Assembly (NCBI RefSeq): GCF_002078875.1 | Contig: NC_034413.1 | Span: forward strand, 64,706,252-64,770,251 | Source: Numida meleagris | Lineage: Eukaryota; Chordata; Aves; Galliformes; Numididae | Direction of reading: 5' to 3' | Length of the DNA stretch: 64,000 nucleotides | Part shown: positions 14,455 through 27,790 of the stretch, piece after piece | Numbering within the stretch: the first letter of the stretch is position 1 | Layout: every line of letters starts with the position of its first letter | The notes under the pieces: generated by a model | What the model was told of the DNA's origin: nothing | The model's database searches: none | What the model saw: only the letters and a program-made list of their open reading frames with translations | Translations under genes and position numbers: made by a program

Positions 14455-14850
14455 CCGCTGGAGAGGACTCACATCACAAGCAAAGGCTGAAGGAGCTTAG
14501 GAGCTCCTAGCCAGCTTAGGAGCAGGGATCAGACAAGCACACCCTTGAAACAATCAGAGAGATCTGCTGCCTGCAACTGATTTTCTGCCTCTCTGCCACT
14601 CCTGCTTGCAAACCCACATCCTTGACAGTGGGGAACGGAGAAGCTCAAGGATGACGTTGCCATCTTTCCCTCTCTTGTCCAAATCCATTCCAGGATGAGA
14701 GGTGCCTTCCAGACAGTCATGCAGAAATGCAGTTCATACACTCCCGAACTGCTCTAAAGAATACGGTTCAATAATTTTCCAGGGAGTTTGGTTAGAGGAG
14801 GCCCATGGGACTTATTCACTTTGGAAAGAAAGAGCAGGACTAACTTTTGA
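14455..14850 (+). mobile_element. Possible degraded CR1 coding-end fragment
   Basis: GCTGGAGAGGACTCACATCA followed by AAGGCTGAAGGAGCTTAGG resembles the CR1 segment 'ctggagaggatcacaag...ggctgagggagct'. GGACTTATTCACTTTGGAAA near 14809-14830 resembles the 'ctgttcagcctggagaaga' segment that follows. The order and strand fit a broken plus-strand CR1, but identity is low and the middle is unmatched. Confidence 0.25.
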
Positions 14851-15060
14851 AATTCATTTACACAGATCATAAATGCAGTAGTTTCAGCTGATCAGTCAAG
14901 GGGAATGGCTTGGGAAGGCCAGAACAAAAAGCAACACTTGAGAAGAGCTTAATTTCATTGTCTGCAGGTTTCTGCACTGAGTTCAGCTTATTTAGGCAGC
15001 TTTTCTCAGTAACAAAAGAAGTTCACACTCCAGCATCCACAAGTGATACCAGTTTTGGAG

Positions 15061-15225
15061 GTACTGATGTGTCACAGCCTTGGCGCTGGCCATGGCGTGA
15101 ACACACTGAATGTAATCACATTATGGTCACTGGTCTGTGGGCAAACACCAGCTTCCAGCTCACTAATCAATTTGCCTTCCGCCAGCACAGCAATATCCAA
15201 CACGGACACATTTCACACTGGGGGA
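15061..15225 (-). mobile_element. LINE endonuclease-domain relic
   Basis: The minus strand from about 15203 translates as VLDIAVLAEGKLISELEAGV, then CPQTSDHNVITFSVF, before a stop. This fits the C-terminal block of the apurinic endonuclease domain of CR1/L2-type LINEs: a Leu-Asp motif, about 25 residues, then a Ser-Asp-His catalytic motif followed by a beta strand (SDHEMVEF in CR1, SDHHLVSF-like in L2). The Asp-His pair of the active site is intact, but the fragment is isolated. The 138-codon plus-strand frame at 14910-15326 is its shadow. The family could be CR1 or L2. Confidence 0.5.
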
Positions 15226-16139
15226 GGGAGATATTGGGAGGTTATAAACTGTTCATCATGATTTTTAGAAACTCCTTTGGTGCAGTACTGGATATCACAT
15301 TACTCACAATATGTATCCCAAAGTAAGGTATCACAGAAACGCTCCATTCTGCACTCTGCATGGCACCAACAAGTATATAGAGTAACTCATCCTGTTTTGG
15401 GGTTTGTCAGACAGCCATCTCTCATTTCCCTCTATTCTATCTCTGGTGGCACCACTTCCTGAGCTTTGCTAATTAGTGCATTGAGCCACATACATGGATA
15501 TATAAATATAGATTAGATATGAAGACCTTGTGTTTCTGACTTTCAAGAATACTCCTAAAAATAAATGGCAATTGTGTCCAATGCAGAGCACTGTTCTCCG
15601 TACTTCCTTCCTCACATCCATTTTGTGAGCACAGTATAAACAATGATTTTACCATCATAAATAATTCACGTCATTCCATAAGATATCAGCAATGCCAATT
15701 AGACATATTTCTTCCCATCAATGAGAATTTCCTGTTTTCCACTACTTTTGGGGAACAACTCTTAGCCTTGATGCACAAACAACTGAAAAAAAAAAGTCCT
15801 ATGTTTCTCATTCCCTGTCATCAGAGCTCATCTTGCACTCTGATTCACAGGTTTGTGCTTGCTGAAGTCTGTATCCTCATTTTAAAGGGCTGTTCTGCAA
15901 TTTGTGCTGGGACTTGATATGAAGGCACCATAATACAACTTTATTGGGCCCATAATTAACAAATATTCTCACAACTTCAGCCCTGACAAGCATGTAACTT
16001 ATTAAACTCAAGGCGTTTTCAGTAGTATTTGAACAGTTTTTAAGGTTGTTAGAAGGTAAGCAAAGGTTGACGGAGATCTTCATGCAGTGGATAAGAATAG
16101 CACAGCACAGATGTAATGCTTCCTGGTGGATGATCTACC
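15226..16139. other. Noncoding, nothing recognised
   Basis: Between the LINE endonuclease relic and the MIR-like SINE. It may hold more decayed LINE sequence, but I could not match it. Confidence 0.5.
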
Positions 16140-16275
16140 AGGTCTTTACAAACATTAATTAAGCCTCACATTTTCCAGATGAGGTAGGTAAACACTGTCA
16201 CTCCCTTGCTCTCAGATCTGTAAAACAAAGCCAGTAAAAGACCTGTGACTCATAAGATATCAGAAGAGCCAAGAG
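16140..16275 (+). repeat. MIR-type core-SINE (amniote MIR1-like)
   Basis: TTTACAAACATTAATTAAGC, then CTCAC, ATTTTCCAGATGAGGTAGGT and AAACACTGTCAC, corresponds to the amniote MIR segment 'ctttacaaacattaattaagcctcacaa...gaggtaggtaagtatt'. The right end carries AGCCAGTAAAAGACCTGTGACT, in the position of 'agccaggaatagaacccaggagtcctgact'. The middle (the 'gatgaggaaactgaggc' core) is decayed or deleted. This is the clearest SINE in the window. Confidence 0.75.
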
Positions 16276-16349
16276 TAAAATTAAAAAAGCCTCAGCAGCC
16301 AGTCCACATTTGAGCAAGTTGAATTAATTCAGCTGGTGATAGGATCCTT

Positions 16350-16395
16350 GTACAGGGCCAGATCCTGTTTCCCCTGCCAATGACAGCAGATTTCT
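16350..16395 (+). repeat. Ancient amniote repeat copy, next to the MIR
   Basis: CAGGGCCAGATCCTGTTTCC then CCTGCCAATGACAGCAG has the 'gggccagatcctg...cattgaagtcaatgg' signature. It lies about 75 bp beyond the end of the MIR-like SINE. Confidence 0.5.
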
Positions 16396-16831
16396 GGCTG
16401 TATTTGACTTCCAGTTCTGCACAACTATAAATAATCTCTTGCGTTTCATTCTTCCAGAGGCCAGTCATCTATAATTTCTGACATGACTTCTTTCCTCCTT
16501 TTCTACTCCATTCCTTTGATACTTAACCCCTCAGTTCTTTTCTCTACAGCGCCGTATTAAGAGCAACCTCTGCAGAAAGGGAAGCTGCGAATCAAATGAT
16601 GAATGCGTTCAGTGCAGAGTCCACAGCTGTGAGAAATTCGATGTTAACAAAAGCTGGCAGGAAAGTGTTTAAATTCCCCCTTCTGTCCTCAGATGTGAAT
16701 AACAGCAGGGTGTAAGTGGCCCACGGACATTGCAACTCTCATCTTCACCATGGGATGAATTCCACTTAAACACCACAGTCTTATCTCACAGTTTTGGTCT
16801 CCATTCCTATCCATTTTCAGTTCTGTGATAC

Positions 16832-16870
16832 ATCCAATAGAAACTAGAAACTATATCCAATAGAATCTAA
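16832..16870 (+). repeat. Imperfect 23-bp tandem pair
   Basis: ATCCAATAGAAACT (16832) is followed 23 bp later by ATCCAATAGAATCT (16855), with similar following bases. A small old duplication. Confidence 0.6.
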
Positions 16871-18878
16871 TAAGAAATAGTAAACCACACTTGCACTTTC
16901 ATTCTGTTTTATACCTGTAAATTGTAGGCAATGTACCACACACATGGAATCAGAGGTGATACAAGACTCAAGATGAACACATCAGTAAAAGAAGAAGCAA
17001 GTTCTTTTAATGCTAATACAAACTTTCTACGTAGTTTGGCATTATACATTACAGAGATGGAAAACCAAATGTTTCTCGGTCAAAGATGTGCTCAAGAAGA
17101 CTTTTGAAATGAATTCACCAGCAAGTTGCTTAGGCAGAAGTTTTGACTGAGGATGGCATGGCCATAATCAGAATTAAGACACTGTAAGGTTAACAGCATA
17201 TTGAATTATTTAAGCTGAGATCATATCTGCAGGTGTTATTGAGAAAAACATATTTTATTACTTGTATCTATTTGAGCCAACAATGGTACAGGAAGAGCTT
17301 TGCAATGTTCTCTTCAGAATATTAACAAAACAACTGCCAGAACATTTTTAACCATAGTATTTGTTCCTACTGCAAACACAAACATATTTTTCAGCTCAGA
17401 AATTAGATACATTGTCCTGGTAATTGAAAGAATCAAAGTGACGGTGAAGAGCAGAGATGCAACAGATATGAATCCTTCAGCAGCCTAACAGGGTATAGTG
17501 GGCTCTGGAAAAACTGCTGTCTTATTTTCACAGATGCATGAAAATTAGCAGTATTAGCATCATTTTTTGATATATTGTTTTAGTACCTACATTCCAACAT
17601 GAAGTTCTTACTTAACTCCGTACAAATTCAGTGGTCACTGCTAAGTGCAAAAGAGGGTCACCCTCTTGAGCTGTGCATGGAAGTCCTACATTGCTAATGA
17701 GATGAAAAAGGCCTAAATGGAAGGTTCACATTCAGGCCTCTGGAAGACAACTGATCCAGCAGAATAAGTCTCTTGAGCTGGAACCACCTAGTTAATTCTA
17801 CTGCATTAGTATTTCAAATGCAGCAGGTTCGGAGGAATAAATACTTGCCAAAAACAATAACAGTTTGGCTTAAAGTCAAGACCTATAACCTGTAGTGTAT
17901 TAAAGTGCCAATATTCTTGAAATGTTTCCTGTTTTTATGAATAGAACATGAAAGTCAAATGCTATCGTGCAGCAAGTGTAAGAAGATACAAAAAACAAAG
18001 GTGTGAAATGCAGCACATCAGAATGATTGTGGTTTGAGAACAAAAATATATAGTCAGGCCATTGCTCGTGAAGTACTATTTCAATAACTAGAGTACTGAA
18101 CTCCACAAAGATGGCTTGTATGTGGTGGCAAAGATGCTGCTGTCTTAAAAGCTGACAAGCTGATTTAAGACTGACATTGTTGGAAACCCTGAGCAATTCC
18201 ATGCCAAAGAGGGTTCTGTTTACTCAGATATATTATGTCCTGGAGTCTGAACAGGTGTGTTCTATATTCTCACACAGACCATGCCTAACTTGTTTTTTCA
18301 GTTGAATATGCACAGAGTATTACCTTTTACTCAGGTTCTTCCTGTAGTGGTGTGACAGGGCATTGTGGTTGCCTACCACTATAAGAATCTCATTCCTCCA
18401 GTAGTCTGAGGACAGAAATTCATTTCAATACCATGAGCAAAAATAACAGAAAACTTAAGACCTGGAATGTTGGAGATATCCCAAAGTGCAGTCTGGACAA
18501 AATTGATGAACTCAAGGGGATGCAACTGGAACTAATTGTCTGAGAAAGCTGGAGATAAGTAATTCTTGAACTGAGAGTGGAAGGGTCTCACCCTCTCTTT
18601 GTGTTCAGGCTTCACCACTTTGCACAGAATACTTAATTAGCCAAGAAGATTTTCTTGCTCTTTAAGTGGGAGATTTGGATTCCTATTGCTGCACCAGTGG
18701 ATTGTCAATTATTCATATGAAATAGGAGAGAGTCAACAGGAAGGACTAGGATGCCCCATGCAATATAATGACCTATTGCTCAGAGGCTGTGAAGCTCTTG
18801 AGGCAGAGGAGAGAACCGAACATTACAAAAGCAGGATAAAATCATATCTGTCTCCCTGGATGACATAGCTCTTTAACT

Positions 18879-18898
18879 CTTTCTTTCTTTCTTTCTTT
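18879..18898 (+). repeat. (CTTT)5 microsatellite
   Basis: Five perfect CTTT units followed by extra T bases. Confidence 0.95.
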
Positions 18899-21800
18899 TT
18901 TCTGAAATGAGAAGGAAAATTTGACCCAAATTCACGAGTAGTTTCTAGGCAACTGGACTTTGTCAGAGCATGTAACAAAGCTCCAGCCCTCCCTGAAATG
19001 CTTTTTGCTATCCTGCTGTAAAGACTTTAATGGAAACAAGTGGCTGCAATCCTACCATGAGGTAAGCTAAGGACAGCCACCTATTTCTGAAAGGCAGGGA
19101 GAAGAATTTTCTGTCACTGAGGAAACATTGAATACTTACCATCAGGGTGTATTTTCTACTCTAAAGGATGATGATCCAGATCCTGATGCATGTCTTTTTC
19201 CCCCACAATGCCAAGAATCTTCTTCCAGTTTTTCTGAATGAAGTAACTTTTAGTTCATTATGCCATATTAGGATCTAAAAGATCAAGTTATTATCCAGAA
19301 AGCTTGTAAGGTGTGGATTTAGGGCGATAGTATAAGCAGAGAACAGGAGCCACCCTAATCCAACCATTTCTTTTTCAATACACAGAGCAGTAAATAAGTG
19401 ATTTAAAGGAAGGAGAGCAATGAAATATTTTTTTACTTTTTTTAAGGAGCATTTTCCTAAAGCATGAGGAAGAGCCTGAGAAGTGGTCTGTCTGCCTTTC
19501 AGCGCCTCTCCAAGCAAGTGGGGAGCTGAGCTTCACACTTCCATCTGGTTTGGGAGCCTGGTCAGCCCTTCACAAGAGGCCTGAAGAGGTAAGTTAAGCT
19601 CCAAAAGCATTTAGGGAAAGGCAAACTAATGACAGACCGCAGAGAAAGATGATCTGTCTGAGCGAGTAGAGAGAAAAATTAGTCTCTCCCGCTGACAATC
19701 ATAAAATAGTGTTTTTCACCTCTAACCTGGCTGATAAATTACTGCAGAAAACCCAAGTGGATCTCTGTGGCAACCTCTGACCAGCTCAGATGAAGTTGTG
19801 TTCCAGACAAGTTCAGGCAGACATTAAACTTGCTCACGATAGAGCTGGCAGAGCCCTGGTGATGGTTGGCTGGGATTGCTGAGCCCTGAGGACTGAGGAA
19901 GATCCCAGGACTTCCAGCAGCACTGCTCCTAGTGCTACTGCTGAGATTATCTTCTGGAGACAAACCAGGTTAAACATCACAGCAGAAAGTAGAAGTGGTT
20001 TGACATCTTATTAACTTAAACTTTTAACCAATTTACTTGTAACAGACTTGCTCCCACTTCTTGCCCTTGAGATAAACAATATGTCTAGGAATACCATCTG
20101 TCTTTTCCCTATTCTTCCTAGATACAGTCATATGAAGCCAGAGATATTTAAGAGGATAACTGCACTCTGGGTCTGTAAATGTTCACGGAAGAAATCCCGT
20201 TTGAGCCCTGTGCTTCCTCCTGCATCAAGAAACTCAACCAAGCAGATCACGGCAGACCTGGAGTATAAATAAAGTTTACAATGTAATTTGTTTGCCTGTG
20301 TTTTTAGTTATTCCTAATACCTCAGTCTCTGAACTATACTCTTGTCTTGGAGAACCGTAGATTTTGAGAGATGCACTAATCAGTACACAATGCAACCGTG
20401 CCCACAGACAACATATTTTAATGACTCAGGTTAGCAATCATACTATTCCAATCATAAACCTGTTCAAGAGGGAAAAAAAATGAAGGAATGTACATGCCAA
20501 TAAAAATCAGTGAGTGGTCAGGCAGAAGAATGATACTTTATCTCCCATTTTGGCCAATAAATACAGATTTTATTTTTCAAGAAAATGCCCAAAAGTTGGA
20601 TAATACACCATTTTTACCATGACAACACTTGATTAAAAAAAAAAAAATTCCTTTGACTTTAGGATCTGAATGAGCATTTTCCAAATTAATAAAACTGTAC
20701 ACTTATTTCTAATGCTAGTTATTCTACTGGCAGTGGTAAATCACATCACTCTTAAGATAGGCATCACCAACCACTGCATAAGTTTGTTCTTTTGTTGCCT
20801 AAACTCATTCACCATGAACGGCACAAGGAAAAGAGGATATCTGTCCTCATTTAAATATATGGCTATTTATTTCTTCTGCAGTCGGTATTTTCTTTATGGT
20901 CTCTCACATAAAGATGTGGGAAACAGTTAATATCCAGATTTGCAAGGCAAAACAAAACACAATATGACTGCTGCCAAGCACTGCATTCTTCTGTGTGTCA
21001 CAGTGAGTGAACTTAATCACAGTTCATTAACCCCAAATCCAGTTTCTCATTCACGTACCCAATAGTGTTGTATCAAGTCATCTCTCATAACTTCAGCTTG
21101 ATGTTCTTAAATCAATGTGGGTTTTTTTTTTTATATCAACATAGCCTATAGTCCTCACATTTTTTTCATGATGTTTGTAAATGGAAATACAGCACATTAT
21201 AATTAATCATTTCAAAAGCTACTTTTGAAGAGAAATAAACTGGGATTACCAAATCTCTTCCCTGAGGATAGAGACAGTCTGATTAAGTGCTTCAAAAAGT
21301 CCCTTTTTGATATCTTTTGCAGAAAATGTCCCTGCTGTGTCTGCCCTCTGGTTATTAGTTTCACCTGTAAACAGTTCACTGCCACTGCTGACTCCACTAA
21401 ACATCTTCTTTGTACTTCAATCTGCATTTTATGTGAACTCTGGAGCTATTAGCCACTAATATCAACATCACTGCACAGTCTACGAACATTTATTGCTCCC
21501 CTGCTTAGTTTAATGTTTCTGCCTTAGTACTGTAATATTATTAATAGTCACCAAGTACAATAAAAGAAAATTAAGTGTTTATTTTGTTTAGGCTTTCGCC
21601 ACTTTACCTGCAGCCTTTTTCCATTACATTTGCACATAAATGAGCATACACTACATTTTTTAGATGCAAATCAGGGTTTAACTCCCCTACTCATATTGTT
21701 CTATTTTCAGTCATCTTCCCGGCCACTTCATTTGTTATTGCAAATGGAGGTATATTATGGTAAATTTATACATATATGTATTTTTTATAAATGCTTAACA

Positions 21801-23439
21801 TGCATAGCTATTCGCCTACCTAACAGACTTCATTTGTACATTTTACTTCTTTTAAAACGAACATTTTGTAAAAAGATGGTCTTCAGTGGAGTTATGACAT
21901 AGTTTGCAGAAGACATTAACATCACACACATGCCAAAGTAGCCTATTTGCTCTTTGAGATGCTGCTTTATTTTTCCCCTCAGTTTCACACATATAAAACC
22001 AAAATCAAGGTTTTAATACCTATTAGATAAGCATCGATTCAGACATATTTCAGACTGATGAGACTGTGATCTAGAGACAGCTGCCTTTAAACTGACAATG
22101 AAATTCTGAAGCGTCCACTTTCTAGAGAAACATTGGCCTCTGTAGACAACGTGCCGTTACAGACTGAGCCAAATACTATCTGGCCACAAAAGTAAAACTA
22201 AAGAGCTTCCCATGGCCATACACAATTATGCGTTAAGAACAGCATTAGCCGCATTTTTTCCGAAGACAAGCTTGAGTACATATTGCCACTAAAGCAACTA
22301 GACGGTGGATAAAATTAAAGATTACGTAGTTAATGAGTATGTGAAATTGCAGCTGCAAGCAGCCTCTCTCGACCTCTCGTGTGCCATGCGGTGGGTCCAG
22401 CCCAGGCAGCTTCACTGTGTCACAGCAGCCTGAGAGGAACCTGCAGGGAATTGAGGGATAAAATGGCATCTTCTGGAGCCCGTAGACTGAGTTAAAATTT
22501 AACCCATCCCATAATCTTTTCAGTAGAGTGAAGTTAGTTATTTTCTCCACCTAGATAATTTTGCTATGTGCAGATGTGTGTATTTCAGCTAGCACCGCCA
22601 AACTTGCACAACCTTGTGCAATTTTAGCATGAATTACCTAAACTAAATGTGATTTGGGTTTGAAAGTGGAGGCCCAGGGAAGCCCGACAGGCCCTGACTT
22701 CCCTAACACTCTCAGCCTGGCTACCTGCCAGCCTGGCACAGGGATCCAGCATTTTTGGGCTCCATCTCCAATTCAGCTCTCTCCATTTAAAACAGCTTAC
22801 TGAAAGACAGTGGGTGGCTTACATTTTTTCTGAACTGTCTCTAATTTGACAGCTTTTTTGCATTATTCCAGAACTTAGATTATATGCCAGGAGCCCTGGC
22901 CCCAAAGGAAGGGCATTAGATTCTCTATTCTTTTGCTATGAGTCAACATTAAAAGCCCCAAATTCCTACTCAGTGGACTAAAAAGAGATGCTGTGAAATC
23001 TATGCATTTGTTGGCCATACTCATTTGTACATATAACTAATCACAAAGTAATTAGTATTATCTCAATACATCTAAACACAGGCAGGAAAGGGAAGACACA
23101 ACCATTTATTATAGTGACAAAGGGAATCAGCATTTTCTTATCATAAAATTCCAAGTAATCTTGTTTTCTCATACATCAGTGTAATTAATCACTGTATTTA
23201 GCATTCATAGATAATAACACCTAGTATCTCCTTTGATGAGATAGAAACAAGCATATTATGAATCACTTCACATCTAGACCATCTTAATTGCTAAAATTAC
23301 TGTCTTCATGTCTGCCTTTTCTGTAACAACATTAACTCAATGAAATGAGTGAAATATCTGCATGCCTTGGCAGTCAGTTCAGCCACTGCACTAATATGGC
23401 ATTTGTCATTCCTATTATGAAGCCATACTCTTCCCTCAT

Positions 23440-23500
23440 TTACAATTGCATTAAGCCAGAGAAGTCAATGGGGTGATGCAGGGCATAAACAAGGGCATAA
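23440..23500. repeat. Ancient amniote repeat fragment
   Basis: TTACAATTGCATTAAGCCAG then AGAAGTCAATGGGGTGATGC resembles 'ttacactg...agtcagagaagtcaatggagttatgc', part of the same old repeat group. Short and diverged. Confidence 0.3.
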
Positions 23501-24411
23501 TCAAACTTATTATAGTGAATGACTGAAGGACTGAAAAACACTTTCAAAATCAGTAATTCCATCTAAATAAATCTCTTAACTGGATGGAACAGAGAAATTT
23601 TATAATTGTCTTTAACTGAGTAATAAAACAAAAGCTGAAATAAAAAAAAACTTATCAATTCATTGAGACTGTCTTCAATTATATAAATACAACTGACTAA
23701 CCTTCAGGGCTCTTCATTACCCAAGGTTCATCAATTCTAATCATCTGACACTCAGATACTCCAATGGCCATGTCAATGTAATTAAAGTTGCCAATTCTGC
23801 AAAGTTCTTAGGTTTCAAGCACAGTTATCAGTGTAAGATAAGTGATCTCATATCAGACTGATTTCATAGATACTGCCCCATCACACTAATGTCTCAACTG
23901 ATGACAGTTTTTATTAATGAAATCCATCTTCAGATATGTACTCATTCTTTACATTCTGTTCAGAACTGGAAGTAGTCACAAGTTCATAATCCTGTGCAAT
24001 ATTTTATCACAGTTAATAAACACAATAGGAGTCCTGGTAGGATTAATCATCATCTTTAAGCAAAATAATTAAGGTTTTAATTTTCTAAGGGTAATTTCCT
24101 TGACCTCATCCTACCAAATGCATTTGCAACACACTCTGCTGTATGGATTGTGACAGTGTGCAGAAGGCAAGCCAAAGTGCAATAAATCAATCCAGTAGCT
24201 GCTTTAGAGGGTCTTTCATATTGCAAGAATATCCACATGCCATGTATAAAGAATTCTCTCACTACAGGATTACATTCCATATATTCACTGTTCACAAGTT
24301 GAGCATAAATTAATTTAAATAGCACATAATACTATCTATTAGAAGAATCAAAATGCTTTTGACAAACTATTTGTCAGCTGTTGCAAGTGCTAGGCAACAT
24401 ACACAGGAGCA

Positions 24412-24456
24412 GCTTCTCTGACTTCCATTGGGCTGCGCACCTGAGAAAAATTTACT
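24412..24456. repeat. Ancient amniote repeat fragment
   Basis: CTGACTTCCATTGGGCTGCG followed by CACCTGAGAA resembles 'ttgacttcaatggggctgcgcac', a common variant of the old amniote repeat signature. Confidence 0.35.
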
Positions 24457-24937
24457 CTAGTTCACATGTTGCAAACCACAACTTCTGAAACTGTGACCCT
24501 ACCCGGGCCATGCCTCTTCCCTTGTGATGAAAGGCGCAGACATGGCTTGGTGGAAGGAAAAACACAGCTGTTGGAGACAGTTAGTTCTAGCTGCGTTTTT
24601 TCCAGAATCATTGCAGGATGTTTAGGAACATGTTTCCAAGAAGATGTATCCCCTTTCTTACTTACGTTCAGCTTTGTTTGTCTTTTTTGTATACATCAAG
24701 ACAAAAAGAATCAGAGGAAATCTTAGAGCATATGATAAGAACAACTTACAGCAACGTGATTTATGACAAAATACAGCCTGTCTTTCATGTCCTAGGTAAA
24801 CCAAACTGGTCAGAGCAAGGGCTCTGCAGAGGCCAGCAAATGTCACAGTAAGAACATAAGAGGATGGCAAGCATAAAGCTTTACATTCATGGGACACTTT
24901 CAGACCAGTTCTGGTCCCAATTGTTCTGGTTTCTAAT

Positions 24938-24970
24938 AATTCAATTCAATTCAATTCTAAATTCAATTCT
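24938..24970 (+). repeat. (AATTC)n microsatellite
   Basis: Four perfect AATTC units (24938-24957), then TAA and two more decayed units. Confidence 0.95.
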
Positions 24971-26003
24971 TTCTTGACCACTTCTGAATACTGAGATTGA
25001 CATTTTCATTAAACTACCTAATGTAATAACAATTCCTTATTTGTGAACAGTAGAACTCAGTTAGTATCCTGACTATATTGAATACTTTCATCCAGTCACC
25101 AGTCTCTGTAGCAACTGTAATTTTAAAAAATTAAAATACATTTGCGGAATATGCCTGGACAATAATTAGATCCAATGGTCTCTTATTTGTTTTCACATAT
25201 TCAGAAGCAGAAAGAAAGTGACCTAAGACAACTTTGAGGGTTTAGTTTGGTCTATTGGGTTGTGTTTTCCACTGAAATCACCCAATGGATATTAGAATTA
25301 TTAACTCCCAAGTATGTCCTGGCTTTCTCACTGTATACCATAAGCAGTTAGGAGTAACTGTAGGTCACTGTCTTGCTGCTCTGCTTATTGCTAATTAAAA
25401 ATTAGTATTACAAATACTTATTTGCTTATATCTTGAAATCGTTGCTGAGCAGTTAAACTCATACTGAAAATTTGCATCGGTACTTGAGCTAGCCAAGAGC
25501 AAACAGAAAGCTGAAAGCAGGCTATGGTTTTGGTTTTTTTCTCATGAATAAATTGCTTCGGTTGCTACACAAGCACAAGCATCTACCTACTCAACCTCAG
25601 GGCTGCCACAGCTTAGGGTTTACCTTACAATGAATTACTTCGTGTGTTCTTTGACGGAGAGCCAATTCTGTTCAAAATAATATCTATACAACTATGCTGG
25701 AATTGGTAAAACCTTGAATTTGCAGACTTAAATCAGTGTTTTATTATGTACTGCAAAAAGGCTGGCTAATGGCAATGAGAAAAGGCACAATGAATAAGAA
25801 GTGAAACACATACACGAGCTTGTAGGAGGAGAACCTAGAACCTAAGGAAACATCACTCAACTCATAGATTTTTGGTGTTTGCTATAAAAGTACATTCCCA
25901 CATGCGTTTCAAGAATATTTGACATTTTGCAAACCACTTTGGTCTAAAAGAAAGTGTAACAGCTATATTTTAGTTCAAGGTTATGTTAAAACTGCATCAC
26001 GTT

Positions 26004-26080
26004 ATTGATTCTGTGGACTCCAGAATTTGGACTGGATGATCTTTGTGGGTCCCTTCCAACTCAGGATGCTATCTATAACA
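26004..26080 (+). mobile_element. CR1 3' end fragment, plus orientation
   Basis: The stretch TTGGACTGGATGATCTTTGT followed by GGGTCCCTTCCAACTCAGGATGC is the diagnostic 3' segment of chicken repeat 1 (consensus 'ggactagatgatctt...ggtcccttccaac'). The terminal ATTCTATG-type repeats are decayed (GATGCTATCTATAAC). No coding part is present, consistent with the usual severe 5' truncation. Confidence 0.75.
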
Positions 26081-27790
26081 GCAACTAGCCTCCTACATCA
26101 TGCATGGTTTCAAGACATACACTAGGGTATATGAAAGAGCAGTCTCTTTTCAGTCTGAACAGTGAGACAAGTGTCTCACAGAAATAATCAGGATGTTCAG
26201 TGAGCTGACTGAAGAAGTCCACAGCAAATTCAAGAATTGAAGCTCAGGCTCAAAATATAGCCTCACTTTTTCCCACATGACCGCCAAGTTGACGAAGAAG
26301 AAACCTAGGAAGTCATCCTGCTTCCCTGAAACTCCATCATCCTTAGCAGAGCTGTTAGAACATGCTTGGTAACAATGCTACTCATGCAATTTGCCAACAA
26401 TGGTGAGAAAATTAGTAGCAATCTGGTTAAAATAATCTCAATTCTCACCACCATTTCTTCCCATAACCCACATTTGTAGGCAAATCCATTCAACAAATCT
26501 ATTCAACAAACACTCACCCTCTGAAATGCCTGGCAGTTTTTTTCTGCAAAGGACAGAGCAACAATGTCAATTTTTGGCCCCAAGTCAGCTGGAAACAAGC
26601 CACAACTGCAACACAGTTGGCCCTCAGGATATGCTTCCAAAGACTCTGACAAACTTAAATTTTAATTATCCCTTCAGCTTGATTTATACTAATTGTCAAT
26701 ATCTGTGGTTTGAAATAACACATTTTATAACACAACCAGTCAGAGAAAATATTTTCCTAATGACTAAAGGGAGAAAGAGTGTGCAGGGAGTCCAAGAATT
26801 ATATTATCAATCTTATTTACTATTTTTTTAAACTATAAAACACAAACATTTTAGGAGACATCGATCTGAAATTGGGGTGAAAGGCTGAAGAATACTATGT
26901 TTTTCTGGTTTTGCAGGAGTCAGATTTAGGAGTGTAATCCTGCAGACACATTACCATCTAAAGCCCCAAGAGCTCACAGAGATAATTAATGGTGTTAGAA
27001 ACACCCAAAAATTCTGAAGAGTCCATAGAACCATAACAATTTGACTCACTTTATTTTTTAAAATTTTAATAATTCTGGCATTTGGACAAAGAATCTTGCA
27101 ATGTTTTTTCACAAGAAATAAGCCCACAACCTGTTTATATCCCTGACAAGTCCATTAAAATATTTAACTCATTTCATTCATATAGACTTGCCCAGAAAGG
27201 GTCACTTTCAACACCAGGTGTTCAAGCTTGACAGGGCCTGGCAATACTCCTGAAATAAAAGACTACCATGACATAGAGGATACCAGGCAGAACAACAAAC
27301 TCTTGCTCAACTGGTATCAGCATTTCTTGCCTTCGAGCAATGGCCACTCACAGAACTACAGACTCTAGCTGCGGATGTGCCATTAGTTTTTTAAATCAAT
27401 ACTTCATGTTGGTCAGAAGTGATTTGCTTCTCTGCTTTGAATCATTTACAAAGAAATGATGTAGATTAAAAATATGAGTGACCCAATTCACATGAAACAA
27501 GAACTGTGAAGATACTGCGAAAAATAGATCCCAATAATGTTGTCAATGGAACATTTGGAGGCCGTAAACCACAGCAGTACTGCAGTTATTAACCCGGCTC
27601 TGAGCAAAGGTTCACGAGAAACAAATTTCATCGCATGCAGCTTGTATTGGAAGGTCAATATCAGAGATGATGTGCAGAAGATCTCTACCCTCAATGATGC
27701 TTTTACACCACTCTTAGTATAAGATGGATAAAACTAATATGCTTTTCCTTTTTTCGTACTTTATTTTAGGGTGGGATTTGGTTTTTTTCT

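Larger units (their letters stand above)
16396..24411. other. Mostly unique, AT-rich noncoding sequence
   Basis: Holds the small repeats listed separately and many TAAT/ATTA-rich stretches, most marked at about 22560-23660. No exon-like open frame with paired splice sites was found. Confidence 0.55.

Noticed and set aside
14910..15326. 138-codon plus-strand open frame
   Set aside because: It lies opposite a LINE endonuclease relic read on the minus strand, and the plus reading has no domain or splice support.
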